64,000 nucleotides of DNA, taken from NCBI GenBank assembly GCA_002964805.2, contig PUDQ02000085.1:186001-250000 (forward strand). The letters run 5' to 3'. The notes beneath the pieces were generated by a model, which was not told the DNA's origin, searched no databases, and saw nothing but the letters and a program-made list of their open reading frames with translations. A program made the translations under genes and the position numbers. Below, one piece after another: positions 1 to 12,962 of the stretch. Numbering within the stretch: the stretch's first letter is position 1; each line of letters begins with the position of its first letter. This DNA is from Trametes villosa. Lineage: Eukaryota; Basidiomycota; Agaricomycetes; Polyporales; Polyporaceae.

Positions 1-166
1 AGAAGTACTTCACGCCCTGGACGGTGCCGTCGTTCTTCCCATTGCCATCAAAGAGTTCAATCCCGATCCATTTCCCGGCAGAGAAAGATGTAGCTCCTGC
101 GAAACGAACGGTACCCCGACCAGCAGGAACTTCTACGAGCGCGCCGAGAGTGGGCTCCAGAGGCAT
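1..166 (-). CDS. Dynactin p150-Glued-like protein, N-terminal CAP-Gly part (cut by window edge)
   Basis: Reading the minus strand from an ATG at 166 gives about 55 residues running off the left edge. They form the first part of a CAP-Gly domain: GRGTVRFAG, then FSAGKWIGIELF, then GKNDGTVQGVKYF. CAP-Gly domains bind the C-terminal EEY/F tails of tubulin and EB proteins. A CAP-Gly domain starting about ten residues from the N-terminus is the arrangement of fungal dynactin subunit 1 (p150-Glued), which links dynein to microtubules and cargo. Other CAP-Gly proteins (tubulin cofactors, CLIP) remain possible because the coiled coils lie outside the window. The gene is divergent from Raptor at 633. 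Confidence 0.7.
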   Translation of the reverse strand, partial: MPLEPTLGALVEVPAGRGTVRFAGATSFSAGKWIGIELFDGNGKNDGTVQGVKYF

Positions 167-632
167 AGGTGCAAGTAAGAGTTCCGCCGAGCCTCTTAGA
201 ACGTGAAGTTAGGCTCAGTGCAGCCCAAAGATCAGCCTAGAGTAAACAAGAGAAGGGGAGTATGGGGGATATGGTGGTCAAGCTCAAAGCAGCGACATGC
301 ACGAAACGCGTCGTATGCTGAGCGCGTCCTTCACAGTATGTTACATATAGAGACTTAATAGATGGACTTAGTCGCGTAGCTTCAAAGTGTAGTGTGCCAA
401 GCTTCACGGTTTAGGGGACCCTGATGTGAGCTTACGCCACTTCAAAGTCCGATAGCCCTCCTGCGTCATGCCGTAACCGGGCCATGCTCCGGGGCCGACA
501 TCGACTGCTCCTTGACTCTCGCGTTCACGGCTGTTACTTCAACCTGTGGCTTTCTTGTGTCTTTCTGAACCGCGAGGAGGAGGCTGGCAATTAGACGGAT
601 AGAGCTCCCGTAGGGCTCGGCCAAGAGCAATC
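167..632. promoter_or_regulatory. Intergenic, divergent promoter region (dynactin / Raptor)
   Basis: No supportable gene. The 466 bases separate two divergently transcribed housekeeping genes and must hold both promoters and 5' leaders. No obvious TATA box was seen. Confidence 0.5.
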
Positions 633-3600
633 ATGAACGGCCACCAGTACACAGAGGGTAAGCTTCACCTTTCGATCTAGGCAGCAATGGTGCCCGTCAC
701 GGAGATACAGTTGTAGACGAGGAGACAGAGCGCGACTACCGCTCCAGCACTGTCTCCGACCCATCTTCCAGCCGCACAGGCTCTAGGGGGATGAACGGAG
801 GATTGAACGGAGGATATGACCCTGACCTGCGTACATCCGTTACAGACCTCCCCGATGCTGTCCCAATGCTCCCCTACTGGTCGGCGAAGCGGCATCTCAC
901 TTGCGGCAACCCCACACCACCTCCACCCGGCACGCCCAAGATGGTACCATGGCGCGCCGCACCGGGGAAGATCAAGACCGCTCATGCTGCTCTCGTTCTC
1001 TGTCTGAACATCGACGTCGATCCCCCAGACATCATCAAGACGAACCCTTGCGCGGTTCTCGAAGCTTGGGTGGACCCACATACCATGCCCTCGCATAAGG
1101 CCTTGGAAGTCATTGGTACGAACTTGCAGCACCAATTCGAGGGCCTCAACCCCAAGATCTCCTACAAGCCGATCCTCGATCCCTCCAAGGAAGACCTGAA
1201 GCGCTTCTGCGTCACCCTGCGGAAACAAGCCGTGGAGGACGCGGTTCTCTTCCACTACAACGGTCATGGAGTACCGAAGCCGACGCCTAGCGGGGAACTC
1301 TGGTGCTTCAACCGGAACTACACGCAGTACATTCCCATAGCGCTTCAGGAAATCCAGAGCTGGCTGCGTTCCCCATGCATCTTCATCTGGGACTGTTCCG
1401 CCGCCGGTAACCTGCTGAGCAATTTCGTCAAGTTCGCCGACCAGCGCGACAACGACGCCAAGTTGCAGACAGGCGGCTATTCCGAGGGCACGCCTCCGTA
1501 CTCAGAGTGCATCCAGCTTGCGGCCTGCGCAGCCGACGAGCAACTCCCCTCGTGCCCGGAACTTCCTGCCGACCTCTTCACCTCGTGCCTGACGTCCCCC
1601 ATTGACATCGCGCTGCGATACTTCCTGCTCAACAACCAGCTCCCGAACGACATCTCGACGGACCAGGTTATGCAGCTGCCCGGCGACCTCAAGGACCGAC
1701 GAACACCGCTCGGAGAGCTGAACTGGATATTCACGGCGATTACAGACACCATCGCCTGGACGACGTTCCCCCGCGAGGTATTCACGCGCCTGTACCGGTC
1801 CGACCTGCTAATCGCATCCCTCTTCCGCAACTTCCTCCTAGCCGAGCGAATCATGAAGAACTACCACTGCACGCCACACACATACCCCCCTCTTCCTCCT
1901 ACGAACACTCACCCTCTCTGGGCGTCCTGGGACCTGGCCGTGGACGCATGCCTCCGCCAACTTCCGGACCTTCTGAAGAACGCGGAAACCAACGTCCCGA
2001 AAGATGTTTCCCTCGGTGCACGCAACCGGAGGCAAGCCGCAGCGAACGGTCAAGCAGCTCAGGCTGGGCCGTCAACAGCCCCTGGCGAGAAGGGCTACTC
2101 GTACATCCCGAGCAGATTCTTCACGGATCAGCTCACTGCGTTCGAAGTCTGGATATCCCGCGGTGGCTCGGCACTCACGAAGCCCGGCCCGCTCTCCCTA
2201 CCTGTGCAGGTGCCTGCAGATCAGCTTGGTCTTGACGGCGCCACCGACCTAGCACCATACCCTGCCAACAGCCTGGAGCACAGCGACCACCATCTCGTCC
2301 CTCGCAAACCCCCAGACCAGCTTCCCATCGTCCTGCAGGTCCTCCTTTCCCAGCCCCATCGACTGCGGGCCTTGATCCTGCTATCCCAGTTCGTCGACCT
2401 GGGCCCATGGGCGGTTCACCTCGCACTAACGATCGGCATCTTCCCCTACATCGCACGCCTGCTCCAGGCTGCCGGCCAGGACCTGAAGCCTGTGTTGATC
2501 TTCATCTGGGCGCGGATCTCCGCTGTGGACCCTAGCTGCCAGGTCGACCTGTTCAACAACGGCGGGTTCAAGTACTTCGCCTCCGCGCTCGCCGGGCAGG
2601 ACGATCCGCGCGCGGGCCTCTTCCCGAATGGCTCGGAGCACAAGGCGATGTGCGCGTTCATCCTGTCCACCATCGCGCGCGACTACGTGCACGGGCAGAA
2701 CGCGTGTTCCCGCGAGCACGTGCTCGACGCGTGCTTTGAGCACCTCGACGAGGGCGACTTCCTCCTCCGCCAATGGTCCGCGTTGTGCATTGCGCAGATA
2801 TGGGATGGGAACGACGACATCAAGGTGTACGGCGTGGACGCGGGAATGCAGGACAAGCTGATCGCGCTGCTCTCGGACGACTCGCCTGAAGTGCGGAGCG
2901 CGGCACTGTACGCGCTCAGTACGTTCCTCGGCGCATCTGGGTCCGCGGACCTGAACAAGCTCGGTGGCGGCGGCAGCGGCACCATGTACCAGCTCGACGA
3001 GCCGGACCACTTCCGCATGGAAGTCGCAGTCGTGACAGGCGCGACACTCGCAATAAAGGAGGACGCCAGCCCGATGGTGCGGAAAGAGCTCCTCGTGCTC
3101 ATCAGCTGTCTTGTCAAGGAATGGCGTGGGTACTTCATCGTCTGCGCGTGGATCTACTGGGAAGAGGACCGGCGGTGGAAGGAGGGCGAGGAGAACCAGC
3201 ACCCAGACGACGATGTTGCGGCCTTCGCCGTCACCGAGTGGCTAGACAGCTTCGGCGACGACGAGGACTACCGCGCGGAGAACCGGGTTCTACTGTCGTC
3301 CCTGTTCACCATCTTCTCGATTCTGCTCGAGTTGTCCGTGGACCCGTACCAGGAGGTCGCCACGAATGCGCAGACGATCGTGGACTACATCATGGCGCTC
3401 CTGTTGGAGTCTCCGTTCACCCGACTCGAGAGCACGACGCTCAATAGGCCTCCCACCACCGCGTCGGAAGCGAAATCCGCCCTGAACGGCACGCGGACGC
3501 GAGTTCCGTCGAACCAGTCCGCACACACGGGCTCCCAGCCCCCACCATCACCAGGCGGTCGCCCTCCTCTGACACGGAGCGAGACCATGACGAGCACCAT

Positions 3601-5841
3601 ATCGAATGGCGTATCGAGCACGTTGCGGCGCACTTCCTCCTTCGCGAACGCGCTGAGAAGCCTTGCGGGCAACATCGCATTCCCTACCCTCGAGGATGGT
3701 CGCGCATCGCCGAAGCCCCAGCAGATCGAGCGCACCCAGGAACGTACCGAAGTCGTCGAGGGTGTGTCGAGACCACCCTCGCCCAACCTCAACTTCGCAC
3801 AGTACACGTCCCCCTACTCGCGCCCGGAGAGTCCGGACGACGCCTACCTGCAGCCAGCCTCGGCATCGCACGGCAGCCTGTCTTCGCAGTCCCAGCAGGA
3901 ACCGGAGTCGCCGACCATGGGCTTCATGCCCTGGAATGTCATGGACGCGCTGATGGCCGAGGACATGGAGCGCCTGCGAGCACGGCGGCGGATCAACAGC
4001 CATAGTCGGCACCATGGCCATCCACACCACCGAGATGGCTATGGCGGCGGGGCGAGCCCGTCAGGAAGCACCTTCTCGATGGACTCGAGCATCATTCTCG
4101 GCCTCGGCACGGGTGTCGGCCTGCGCGACTGTCTGCCGCTGAAGAGCAGGTTCTACGACTGGTGCTGCGAGTACTTCAAGGAACCTCAGATGAGGGTGAG
4201 TGTAATGCCCAGCATTGATATACGCTTACTCACGTTACGATCACTCTTCTAGCAACCCGAGGCAGATGAGCCAGGCAGTGTACAGTACAACTACCAGGTC
4301 TGGCGGCAGCAGCGGAATGAGCAAGTGATGGAGGACACCCATAAGCAGGCCCTCGATGCACGTGAGTACTTCCACGAACTCTGCTGATGTTCATCTGTCA
4401 TAACTGACATTGCGACAACAGCGAACTGCAGATGGGACAAGCCGGTGACCACGATCCAGATCAACGGGCTGCCGCTGTCGTTGGCGTTCCACGCGTTCGA
4501 CCCACACCTCGTCATCGCAAATGAGTCCGACATGGTCACGTATGTCTTCATCATGGTTTCTCGCATCATCACGGTGGTCAAGATACTAATGTATCTCTCG
4601 AAGTGTATGGGACTGGATCAAGCGCAAGCGTCTGAACCGATTCTGGAACGGGAACCCTCGAGGCACGAGCATCACCTCTCTGCACATCATCAACCAGGAT
4701 GTGGGAGGGATCATCCTCACCGGCGCTGGTATGTTGCGAATCGCACTGAGCTCATAGGCGGATACTGATATGCGATCCGTCAGCGGACGGGATGATTCGG
4801 CTATACAGGAACTACGATCCGAACCTCTGCAGCGGCCCGGTGCAGATGGTCAGCGCGTTCCGCGGCCTGAACGAGGTCCTGCAGGTGAAGCGCGGGAGCG
4901 GCGTCGTGACGGACTGGAAGCAGTCCGGCGGCACGCTGCTGGTCGGCGGCGACTCCCGCGTCGTCCGCGTCTGGGACGCGCACACCGAAAGCCAGATCAT
5001 GGTGCGTGCCTCCTCGTACACAGCCTATATCTGCGTTCTCATGTCACCGGCCCCGCGCTACCCAGGACCTGGAGACGAACTCGGAGAGCCCTGTGACGGC
5101 GCTCATGTCGGACACCGGCGCGTCCCCGACGTTCCTCGCGGGCTTCGCGGACGGCGCGGTGAAGATCTTCGACCGGCGGCACGAGGCGGTCGTCCGCTCG
5201 TACCACCCGCACCCGTCCTGGGTGCAGAACGTGAAGTGGCATCCCACGCTCGCGGGGCGGTTCCTGTCGGGCAGGTACGCGCTCTCGCTGTCCGCGACAC
5301 TCTCACCCGGGCGCTGACTGCTATCGTGCAGCATGGACGGCGAGGTCAAACTCTGGGACCTCCGCGGAGGTGACGATGCGATGCATACGTGGGACCTCTT
5401 CCCGCAAGGGCTCTCCGCGTTCGACGTGCACGAACAGACAGAAGTCTTTGCTGCGTACGTCCCCCCCCGCTTCTTTCATTTGGTCCCGCGATCCGTGAAG
5501 CTGACAGCCTACGTGGTGCCTTGCGCAGCACGTCGTCGCTCATGGTCTCGAACTGGCGCACGCAGCGGACGGACGTGCACTCGCTCGCGGCGAAGCGCGC
5601 ATTGGGGTCGCTCACGACGGGCCTCACGATCCCGCCGCCGCGCGAGTCGACGACGCCGTTCACGCCGCGCACGAGCAGCCTCGCGTTCCACCCGCGCGAG
5701 ATGGTGTACGGCGTCGGCTCCTGGGATGGGACCGGTGAGTCTTCGCTCCGCTTTCTCTTGTGTGATATACGGGGACGAGCCTTGCTGACGGAATGTGGTC
5801 CAGTGCGTATCATGGGCTGTAAGTTGCCATCAGTACCATAG
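633..5841 (+). CDS. KOG1: TORC1 subunit Raptor / KOG1
   Basis: Scaffold subunit of TOR complex 1, which recruits substrates to the TOR kinase at the vacuole. Ten exons: 633-657, 711-4195, 4253-4361, 4422-4539, 4604-4728, 4784-5001, 5066-5274, 5332-5454, 5529-5734, 5804-5841, giving 1551 residues, close to yeast Kog1. The N-terminal Raptor caspase-like domain is clear (LFHYNGHGVPKPTPSGELWC and IFIWDCSAAGN). A HEAT-repeat middle region, a long Ser/Pro-rich disordered stretch and a C-terminal WD40 propeller (for example GSMDGEVKLWDLRG) follow. The start was moved upstream of the ATG at 791 because a 53-base intron joins a 25-base first exon in frame. Exon 2 is 3.5 kb, far longer than the others. 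Conserved single-copy family, so the call is secure. Confidence 0.96.
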
Positions 5842-7676
5842 TGACATAGAAGCACCTGGCGCATCGCACATCGGACTCGTTCTTGAATCTTTCTTCAACT
5901 CTCTCCTCTCGTCGTCATTGTTGAGGACTCGCAAGCTTCTCACCGTCTCCGCTTCCCCGCCGGGGCCTTAATATCGAGCACCGCCCTCACCGCACTGCAT
6001 CACCCTCGCGGCCCCGGCCCCTGACCCGAATCCAGCAGATCCCCATTCGCATGTGCATATGTCGACCTCGCTCGCCGTCAAGTATTCGTACAGCAGTGTG
6101 TACCATAGTGAAGTAGTATTCTACGTATAGCCTTGTATTGCGATCCGGCGCTCTTGGCTGTGGCTACAATATGAAGACTCGTGCTTTTTCTTTCTTACTC
6201 CAACAGTTGTCGAAAGTGGATGAGCAGTGGGCACCTGGGGCGGAGTAAGTCGGTGTCAGTACCGGGCGGCGGGAAACGCCGTGATAGAGTGTTTTCGTGT
6301 TGCCTGAAGGATCGCTGCGCTCGGTATCTTAGCCGATGATATATGTCTGGAAGACCCTGAACATGGCCTCGAGGTCAATGTGGTGGACCTGGTTTGTTAT
6401 GTAACACCCAGGCGCGTCGTCCTGCGAAAGCACGAAGGTTGTGATCGCGACGAATGCCAAGCGTAACGGGAGCGGTATCCCCATACATTCGAACCTTACA
6501 AGTGTTGCGAAGTACACGGAGTACAACGGGCCCGTAGGGCTTAAGTAGGGCCCGCAGCTGACCGGGCATGTAAGTTCCGGCTGAGCAAAGCTGGTATGCT
6601 GGAGCTCGGAGGAGTACACAAGGGAACATCAGCGAGAAGCATCTGCATTTTGACGTCGAGACTGACGGGCGCGTGCTTCTCCAGATTGACAGGTGGTCCT
6701 CGGAGCCTGTACAGAGAGCTTCGATCAGCACTGGGTCCAGAGGAGGCGTTTTCGCTGGCCCAATGGTGCACGCTCGTCATCGCTGGGTACGAAAAGCAGG
6801 CGATCCACAAACTGTCAAGCACCGGCTGCCATGGTCGTTGGGGCTGATGTCCTGCAAAGGATACATTTCCGTGGGATGCTCAGCTCCTGCAGGCGTGATA
6901 TGATGAGCTGGGGCCTGGTGACCGAGTCTGTTTCTTTCGTTGCCCGCGAAAGCCTCTCCAAGAGCTAAAGGGTGCATAGCACAACGCTAGTTAGCCTTTA
7001 GCTCGCGCTAGGCGTTCTTCAGCTGGGCCAGCGAATCACGGAGAGGCGCGGTGACGTCTTACGAATGGATTTGAGTGCGGGGAAGGCATCAGCGCCAGGA
7101 ACGCGCAGATCCGAGCTATCGATGTGCGCCGATATCAGCGCAGCAAGCGCAACGCGAGCGTTGGAAAGGTTCCCGGAAATGCGAGTGTCCCTGGCAGGAC
7201 CCAGATCACTTGATGTTCTGCGGGGTTGCCTCCGGTGTTCTGAGAGAGCGAGGATACGAGAGGACTGTGAGCTTTACGGTGCAGGTACGAGGCACGGTGG
7301 TGGACGAGTGTGCCTTGGAAGGATGCCGAGCGCACGGCTGGGCACGGCCTTGGCCGAAGACCAAGTTGGGGGCACAGCCACCGATATTGGATGGAGTCGG
7401 GGTGGGCGAGCGCCGAAGGGGCCCGGGGAGCGCGGGCCAATGGGAGGGGGCGGAGGACGAGGGGGCGTGTTTCCGATCGCGTCGTCGACGCGTCCCATTC
7501 GTCGCGCGATCACTCCAGCTGGTGCTTATACCGTCCCTGCGCCCCGGCTGCCCGGGTCCAGCAAATATAAGCGTGCAGCATGCGCTCACGCCGCGATCAC
7601 CCCCGTCCTCTGGGTCTGCCAGAGCCGTCACTCGTTGTACATACCCCGGACTGCCACCCAGTTGCCACCGTCGCAC
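5842..7676. other. Intergenic, no gene seen
   Basis: 1.8 kb between the Raptor stop and the next start. Open frames here (for example across 7065-7796 and 7075-7893) lack recognisable protein features and run through the first intron of the next gene, so they look like chance frames in GC-rich DNA. The last few hundred bases must hold the promoter of the membrane protein at 7677. Confidence 0.5.
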
Positions 7677-8904
7677 ATGTCGTCAAAACCGTACTATGGC
7701 CCGAACGAGAGCGAGGCGACGATCGACATCGAACGCTTCTTCCTCGCCGGGGACTTCGTCGCGGGCGTTGGCTATGGTACGCGTGTTCTTCTGTAGCCTG
7801 TGTCACTCGCTGAGGTCTTTTCAGGTGTCCACCTCGTCCTCTGGGCATCATGCGCGTTGTACCTGTGGAAGCAGCGACACCGCGGCTGGATGACCGTCTT
7901 CCTCCTCGCCTACATCAGCGTGCTCCTTATCGTCGAGACCATGTTCGCCGTCGTGCAGGCCCGTACCGTCCAGGAGCTCTACATCGAGAACCGGAATTAC
8001 CCCACCGGACCCTGGCAGTACTTCCTCGACACCCAGAACCTCGCGATTAACGTCATTTTCTACGCGACACTTTTCGTCATGACATTCATGTGCGATGCCC
8101 TTATGGTGAGGCCGCAGTCATCTGGTTGCATGACTGTGTCTGACGCGTCAACATAGCTTTGGCGTAGCTTCATCATCTGGACAGCAGCAGGCCGAACGAC
8201 CGCTTACCTCGTCAACCTCTTCCCCTTCCTCATGCTCGTTGCCTCCTTCGGTACGTCTTCCTATTCCCCTACTCCCCATACAGCTTCTAACCCGCGCCAC
8301 AGTTATGGGCACGCTCTGGACGCTCCAATCCAGCCACCCCGGGCTCTCGCTCTACAGCAAACAGCCGCTCGCGTACGGCACGGCCTACTACACGATCTCC
8401 CTCGGCGTGAACATCATCCTCACCGCGCTCATCATTGCGCGCCTGCTCGCGTACCGCCGCACGCACCTCGCGCACCTCCCCGCCGCGCACGCGCAGCAGT
8501 ACCTCTCGCTCGCCGCGCTCATCGTCGAGAGCGCGGCGCTCTACTCCGCGTTTGCCATTGCGTTCCTCGTCTCGTACGCGATGAACGCGCCGATCAACCA
8601 GATCTGGCTTGGGTTCGCGTCCGGCGCGCAGGTGCGTTCATACGTGTAAGCTAGGATTTTGAGACGCGGTGCTGACACAGTTGGGTTGCAGCCGATCGCG
8701 ACGTACCTCATCATATACTGCGTCGCGGACGGGACGGCGTGGACGAAGAACACGATGGACTCGCAGACGCTCACCTCCATGGACTTCCGCCAGACGCGCG
8801 GGCCCGTCACGCCCATGAAGGCGCAGTCTTCAGACGTACGCTTCACCACCGAGTTCTCGGTCTCCGCGCTCGACACCGAGTCTGCGCACGAAAAGCCGAC
8901 GTGA
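7677..8904 (+). CDS. Seven-helix membrane protein of unknown function
   Basis: Five exons (7677-7776, 7825-8105, 8157-8250, 8303-8631, 8692-8904) give 338 residues. The start is the ATG opening MSSKPYYGPNESEATIDIER, just before the first intron. About seven hydrophobic helices follow, for example HLVLWASCALYLW, MTVFLLAYISVLLIVETMF, YLVNLFPFLMLVASFVMGTL and AALYSAFAIAFLVSYAM. The C-terminal tail of about 60 residues is hydrophilic and Thr/Ser-rich. The topology resembles the many Agaricomycete multi-pass proteins of unknown role, some of which are receptor-like. I cannot name a family, and no catalytic motif was seen. All four introns are 45-60 bases with good splice sites. Confidence 0.85.
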
Positions 8905-9863
8905 ACGTGGCGAGAGCGAGTCGTGAACGCTTCGCTGCGCGTCGCGTGAGGGATAGATGTATCGGCCAGCATTGTACTCCGTTTCTGCTTATGCATACTG
9001 TAATAGATAGTGTAATTGAAGTGTTCCATCACACCAGTCCCTTTGTGCGACTGTTTTCTCCCCCATCGAGTACATCGGTACGGCTGCCTAGGGGTGATGT
9101 ACTCAACGCCACGCATTTCTTCCACAGCAGCGGTGAGTGAGTGAGCGCCTGTCCATCGGCACTTCCCGAGGCGTTCAGTATCGCGCGCGAGGCGCGCGTC
9201 TTCTGAAGTACTTTCTCACTTCCATGTCGTTCTACCCAACACGGACTCGATTGGCTTTCAGTACCCTCTCCATGCACCATGCCTCGCCGTCATGAGAGGG
9301 ACCTCTCATATTGTGCCTTCGCGCGCCCGCGTGTGAAGATCAACATGCGGCGAGTCTTCGAAGCACACACTTGAAGAAAGCGCTTGCCCGTGTCCGTGTT
9401 ACGCAAAGTTATAATCTGACGCCTGAGTCTACGAACCCTTTCGTTCCATAGACCCCTGAATAATGGAAACCGGGAGCAAGACGTTGTAAGTCATTGGTTT
9501 CCTTCAACCGTACATCATCGCTAAAATCATGCTGAGATAGTGCCGACGCAGCCCAGAAAGATCATGGATATCTTATCTGAATGAGAGCTTCCGTTGGCAC
9601 GTAATAGACTCCGGACGATAGCCGCCGAGCACACGCCACCAGCTTCTTCATCGATATCAGTACTTGGGCTTGAAGTCAAGTCTAGCAAGTCTAGCAAGTC
9701 GAGTAAGGTCATATGTCGGATCTCCGGATGCCTAGAATTCGTGGGGCGGCTGATAGAATCGTTCATAAACCCACCACTCGAGCCGCCTCCTTCTCAGAGT
9801 GACCCGCTTACCAACAGCGCGCACCACGAACTTTCAGAGCTCACAGGAGTTCGATTTCTTTCG
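8905..9863. other. Intergenic with a short AGTCTAGCA repeat
   Basis: No gene supported. Around 9674-9708 a short imperfect tandem repeat (tctagcaag twice, then tcgagtaag) lies upstream of the DUF6535 gene. An open frame extends upstream from its first exon to 9594, but the first ATG in that frame is at 9864. Confidence 0.45.
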
Positions 9864-12446
9864 ATGCCCTCAAGGCCCAAGAAGAACAGTACGCGCTCGC
9901 GCACGGGCGAGTCGGTACCGGTGGTAGCGCCACCTCCCAGCGCGACGACCCCGCCCAACCCTCCCCGGCCCTTTGCGGGGGGCTCGTCGAGCATGGCAGA
10001 AAGCACTCGAGCAACGCAAGCATTCTTCCCCATGTCGCCACACTTCTCGAAGGGGGCCGTCATACGAACTGTCGGGGCCGACTCCCCGCCGCGTGTGCAG
10101 CCGGCGCAGGAGAAACGGCGGTCTGGGGCGACTTGGTGTGATTCCCTCTTCGGCCCTATGATCACTCCCACTGCGGCGAGTGAGCAGCCTGTAGCGGGGC
10201 CTAGTGGCGAACAGGCTAGGCAATTCACTGGCAAAGTAACGTTTCGTGCAGTCTCTTATGCTCAGAAGGAACGGGACTGACGAAAAACGTTGGCTAGGAA
10301 TCCCCCGCCCAGTACGAGCCGTACAAGAGGACCCATACCAAACGGCACTATGCGGAGAAGAACGCAACGTCTGCCTGGTCCGAGTGTGCCAAAGTAGTCA
10401 AGGACCACCACGAGGGCGTCCTGAAGAGGTGGAAGGACGAGATTGACACGCTCCTCGTATATGTGCGTACTGTGGCTCGCCGGTGACCTGTGCTGATAAT
10501 GGGGGCTGTCAGGCGGGCCTCTTCTCGGCCGTGCTCACTGCGTTCACTGTGGAGACATATGTTCTCCTGCAGCCGAGCCCGACGGACACGATGAATGAAC
10601 TCCTTGCACAGATGTCCGCCCAACTCAACGGTTTTTCAGGCACTCCTACCTCCATAAACTCTACCCAGCCGTCGACTCGTGGCGACCAGGCCGCGTTTAG
10701 CGCCTCTCTCACCGCAGTATGGATCAACACCCTCTGGTTCTCGAGCCTCATCTGCAGCCTCTCCGCCGCATCCATCGGTATGATGGTCAAGCAGTGGCTG
10801 CACGAGAACGAGCTGGGTCTCTTCGGGACATCGCGCGATATTGCACGTCTGCGCCAATACCGCTACGAAGCGCTCACGAAGTGGCACGTCGGCACCATTG
10901 TCGCGTTTCTCCCGATCCTCCTCCAGCTCGCATCCGCGCTATTCCTGGCCGGACTGCTAGTCCTTCTATGGTCCTTGCACCAGGTCGTCGCAGGCGTGGC
11001 TTCAGGACTGGTCGGTGCCCTGCTCGTGTTCACCATCGCAACCGTCCTCGCCCCCTCCTTCTCGCCCAGCTGTGCATACCGATCTCCACAGGCGCTCGCC
11101 TGCGTTTTCATCGTGCAGACGATTCGTCGGGCCCTCTGGACACTCAGCCAGGCCGTCGCGTTCGTATTGCGACGGCAATGGGGGTCCAGAGCTGCTCAGC
11201 TCGTGAGCGGCGTCGGGGTCCGCGTTGTTCACCTGCGATGGGCGGGCATCGAACGACCCATCGTCCAGAAACACCAGCACGATCTCGACCAACAGGCCCT
11301 ACTCGCGGCCAGCGCACTTGTGCTGGACGACTCGGATGCATTCAACGACAAGGTCCTTCGGCCTTGTATGCGCACCCTCCCGTCGCGGTACGGCCACCGG
11401 TGCCTCCGGGCGATGTGCGGCAACGCAGCCCCCCTCCCTGGCCTCGAGGACCGCGACCTGTCAGCGTCGAGCGGCAAAGCGGTGTCTCTCGCGCTCGAGG
11501 TAATCGGGTCCCACTTGGACAGCATCGAGGATAATAACGGTTTGTCCCGGGAGCCCATCGAGAACCTTGTGGCAGACTTGCGGTGGCGCCTGGAGTTTCC
11601 GTATATCGACGTGAAGGTGTCCGTGCAGCTCTACGGAACTCTGGCAAGGCTGCTGGAGACGTGCACCAAGGACAGCAGGTATACGGCGGATGTGTTCCGC
11701 ATTTTGGATAACCTCTCGCATCGGCGGTGGTTATCTCCGGCTCACTACCACTCGATCAGTTGTGGAAAGGCTGCGCCAGCAGGTAAGTTGATGTGGAGAC
11801 TACCTTGTACAGGTTAGCTAACGAATGTCATCTTTATGCAGTGACGAGCGCACTGGAAGGCCTGCTCTCCCGCGCGGCATCCGTCGACGCCCTGTTCGAT
11901 TCGCACCACCGGCTGATCAAGTTCCTCGCCGTGTGCCACCTCCGCCCCGGCTTCTGCCACAACGATGATACTACCTTCGTTCAGAAACGGCTCCTGGGGC
12001 GTCTTCAAGAGCTCGGAGATTTCTTCAACACCCTCGCCGAGGGGCGCTACCGCGGGTGGTTCGCGAGCTTCGACCGGCACTTACACTCGCTCCTCGACCC
12101 CAAGTTTATCAACTTCGTCATCGAGCTCTATCAGCATCTTCCGGAGGCCGAGGGGATGATTCGGTACCTCATCATGTACTTGGACTCTGATGAGGTGCTA
12201 TCGCGTGTCTCGCTCGGTGGGAAGCTTGGGGTGAAGTCTCGGGGCGTGGTGCAGCAGCTGTTGGGCATCATCCAGTCTCCGCCAAGTCAACCCATGCAAC
12301 TGGCCTCTACAGTGACGGAAAAGAGGCTCTTCGAGGTCCCAGTCGCAGTACCAGGGGGATCGGCCGCGGTACCACGGGGATCGGTCGCGGTACTACGGGG
12401 ATCGGTCGCGGTGCCAGATCCTATAGCCAGTCGGCCCTTGGATTGA
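9864..12446 (+). CDS. DUF6535 domain membrane protein (copy 1)
   Basis: Four exons: 9864-10235, 10298-10462, 10513-11782, 11842-12446, giving 803 residues. After a low-complexity N-terminus comes the domain typical of Agaricomycete DUF6535 proteins: an amphipathic helix (LKRWKDEIDTLLVYAGLFSA), the LQPSPTDTMNELLAQM segment, WINTLWFSSLICSLSAASIG, MMVKQWLHENELGL, and two long membrane helices (for example ALFLAGLLVLLWSLHQVV). The C-terminal half is helical with no known motif and ends in short imperfect repeats. Function unknown; such genes form large lineage-specific families in mushroom fungi. A paralogue with the same exon plan lies inverted at 42328-44498. The start is the first ATG in frame; a later ATG at 9993 is possible. 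Confidence 0.88.
12333..12419 (+). repeat. Short imperfect tandem repeat at the 3' end of DUF6535 copy 1
   Basis: About four imperfect units of roughly 18-24 bases (core acggggatcggtcgcggta) encode VAVPGGSAAVPRGS-like repeats at the extreme C-terminus. The DUF6535 paralogue at 42328-44498 has no such tail, so this looks like a local slippage product. Confidence 0.6.
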
Positions 12447-12962
12447 ACCGAGACGTCGCGACGTCTCTCTGCCTATTGTTTCGTCGGGTACCCCCAATTG
12501 CCTCACAATTTTCATAGATATCACGTATGATCAGAGCCTGGAATTGTATGTGGTAAAATAGGATGATCGCTGTGAGCAGCCTTACGGCGTCCGCGCTGTG
12601 CACGAGCCATTCAATCCCGTATCCCAGCTTCGGGCACTTGATCCTTGGAGAGCCTAGCGTTGCTGAAGACCACATGCAGATCCTCGTGTGCTCACACAGA
12701 TAGTCCTTGTCCGACTCAGAGCGGTATCCCTCTCATTCTGTGAATTCCGGGATTCTGGCCGCGCGCGAAGAGAGCTGAACCGTGCATCAGGCATAATGCA
12801 TAAGCGCTCATAACCTCAAGGCTTGCTTTTATCCCTCACCTACCCGGTGACACGCAAACACTCCCCAGGCTCCTAAGCATACCTTCCAGTCAGTTCTTTC
12901 TCTTGAAATCCCTGAGGCCTGAGGACCGATTGGGCTATCTCCCTACAACAAACTCCCTACTT
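12447..12962. other. Intergenic, no gene seen
   Basis: Nothing recognisable; AT-richer than the flanking genes. Confidence 0.4.

Noticed and set aside
2426..3202. Minus-strand frame of 258 codons inside Raptor
   Set aside because: Shadow of a GC-rich coding exon; composition typical of antisense reading.
7065..7796. Open frame of 243 codons upstream of the seven-helix protein
   Set aside because: Runs through the first intron of the real gene and has no domain; only its last ~33 codons before the donor are coding.
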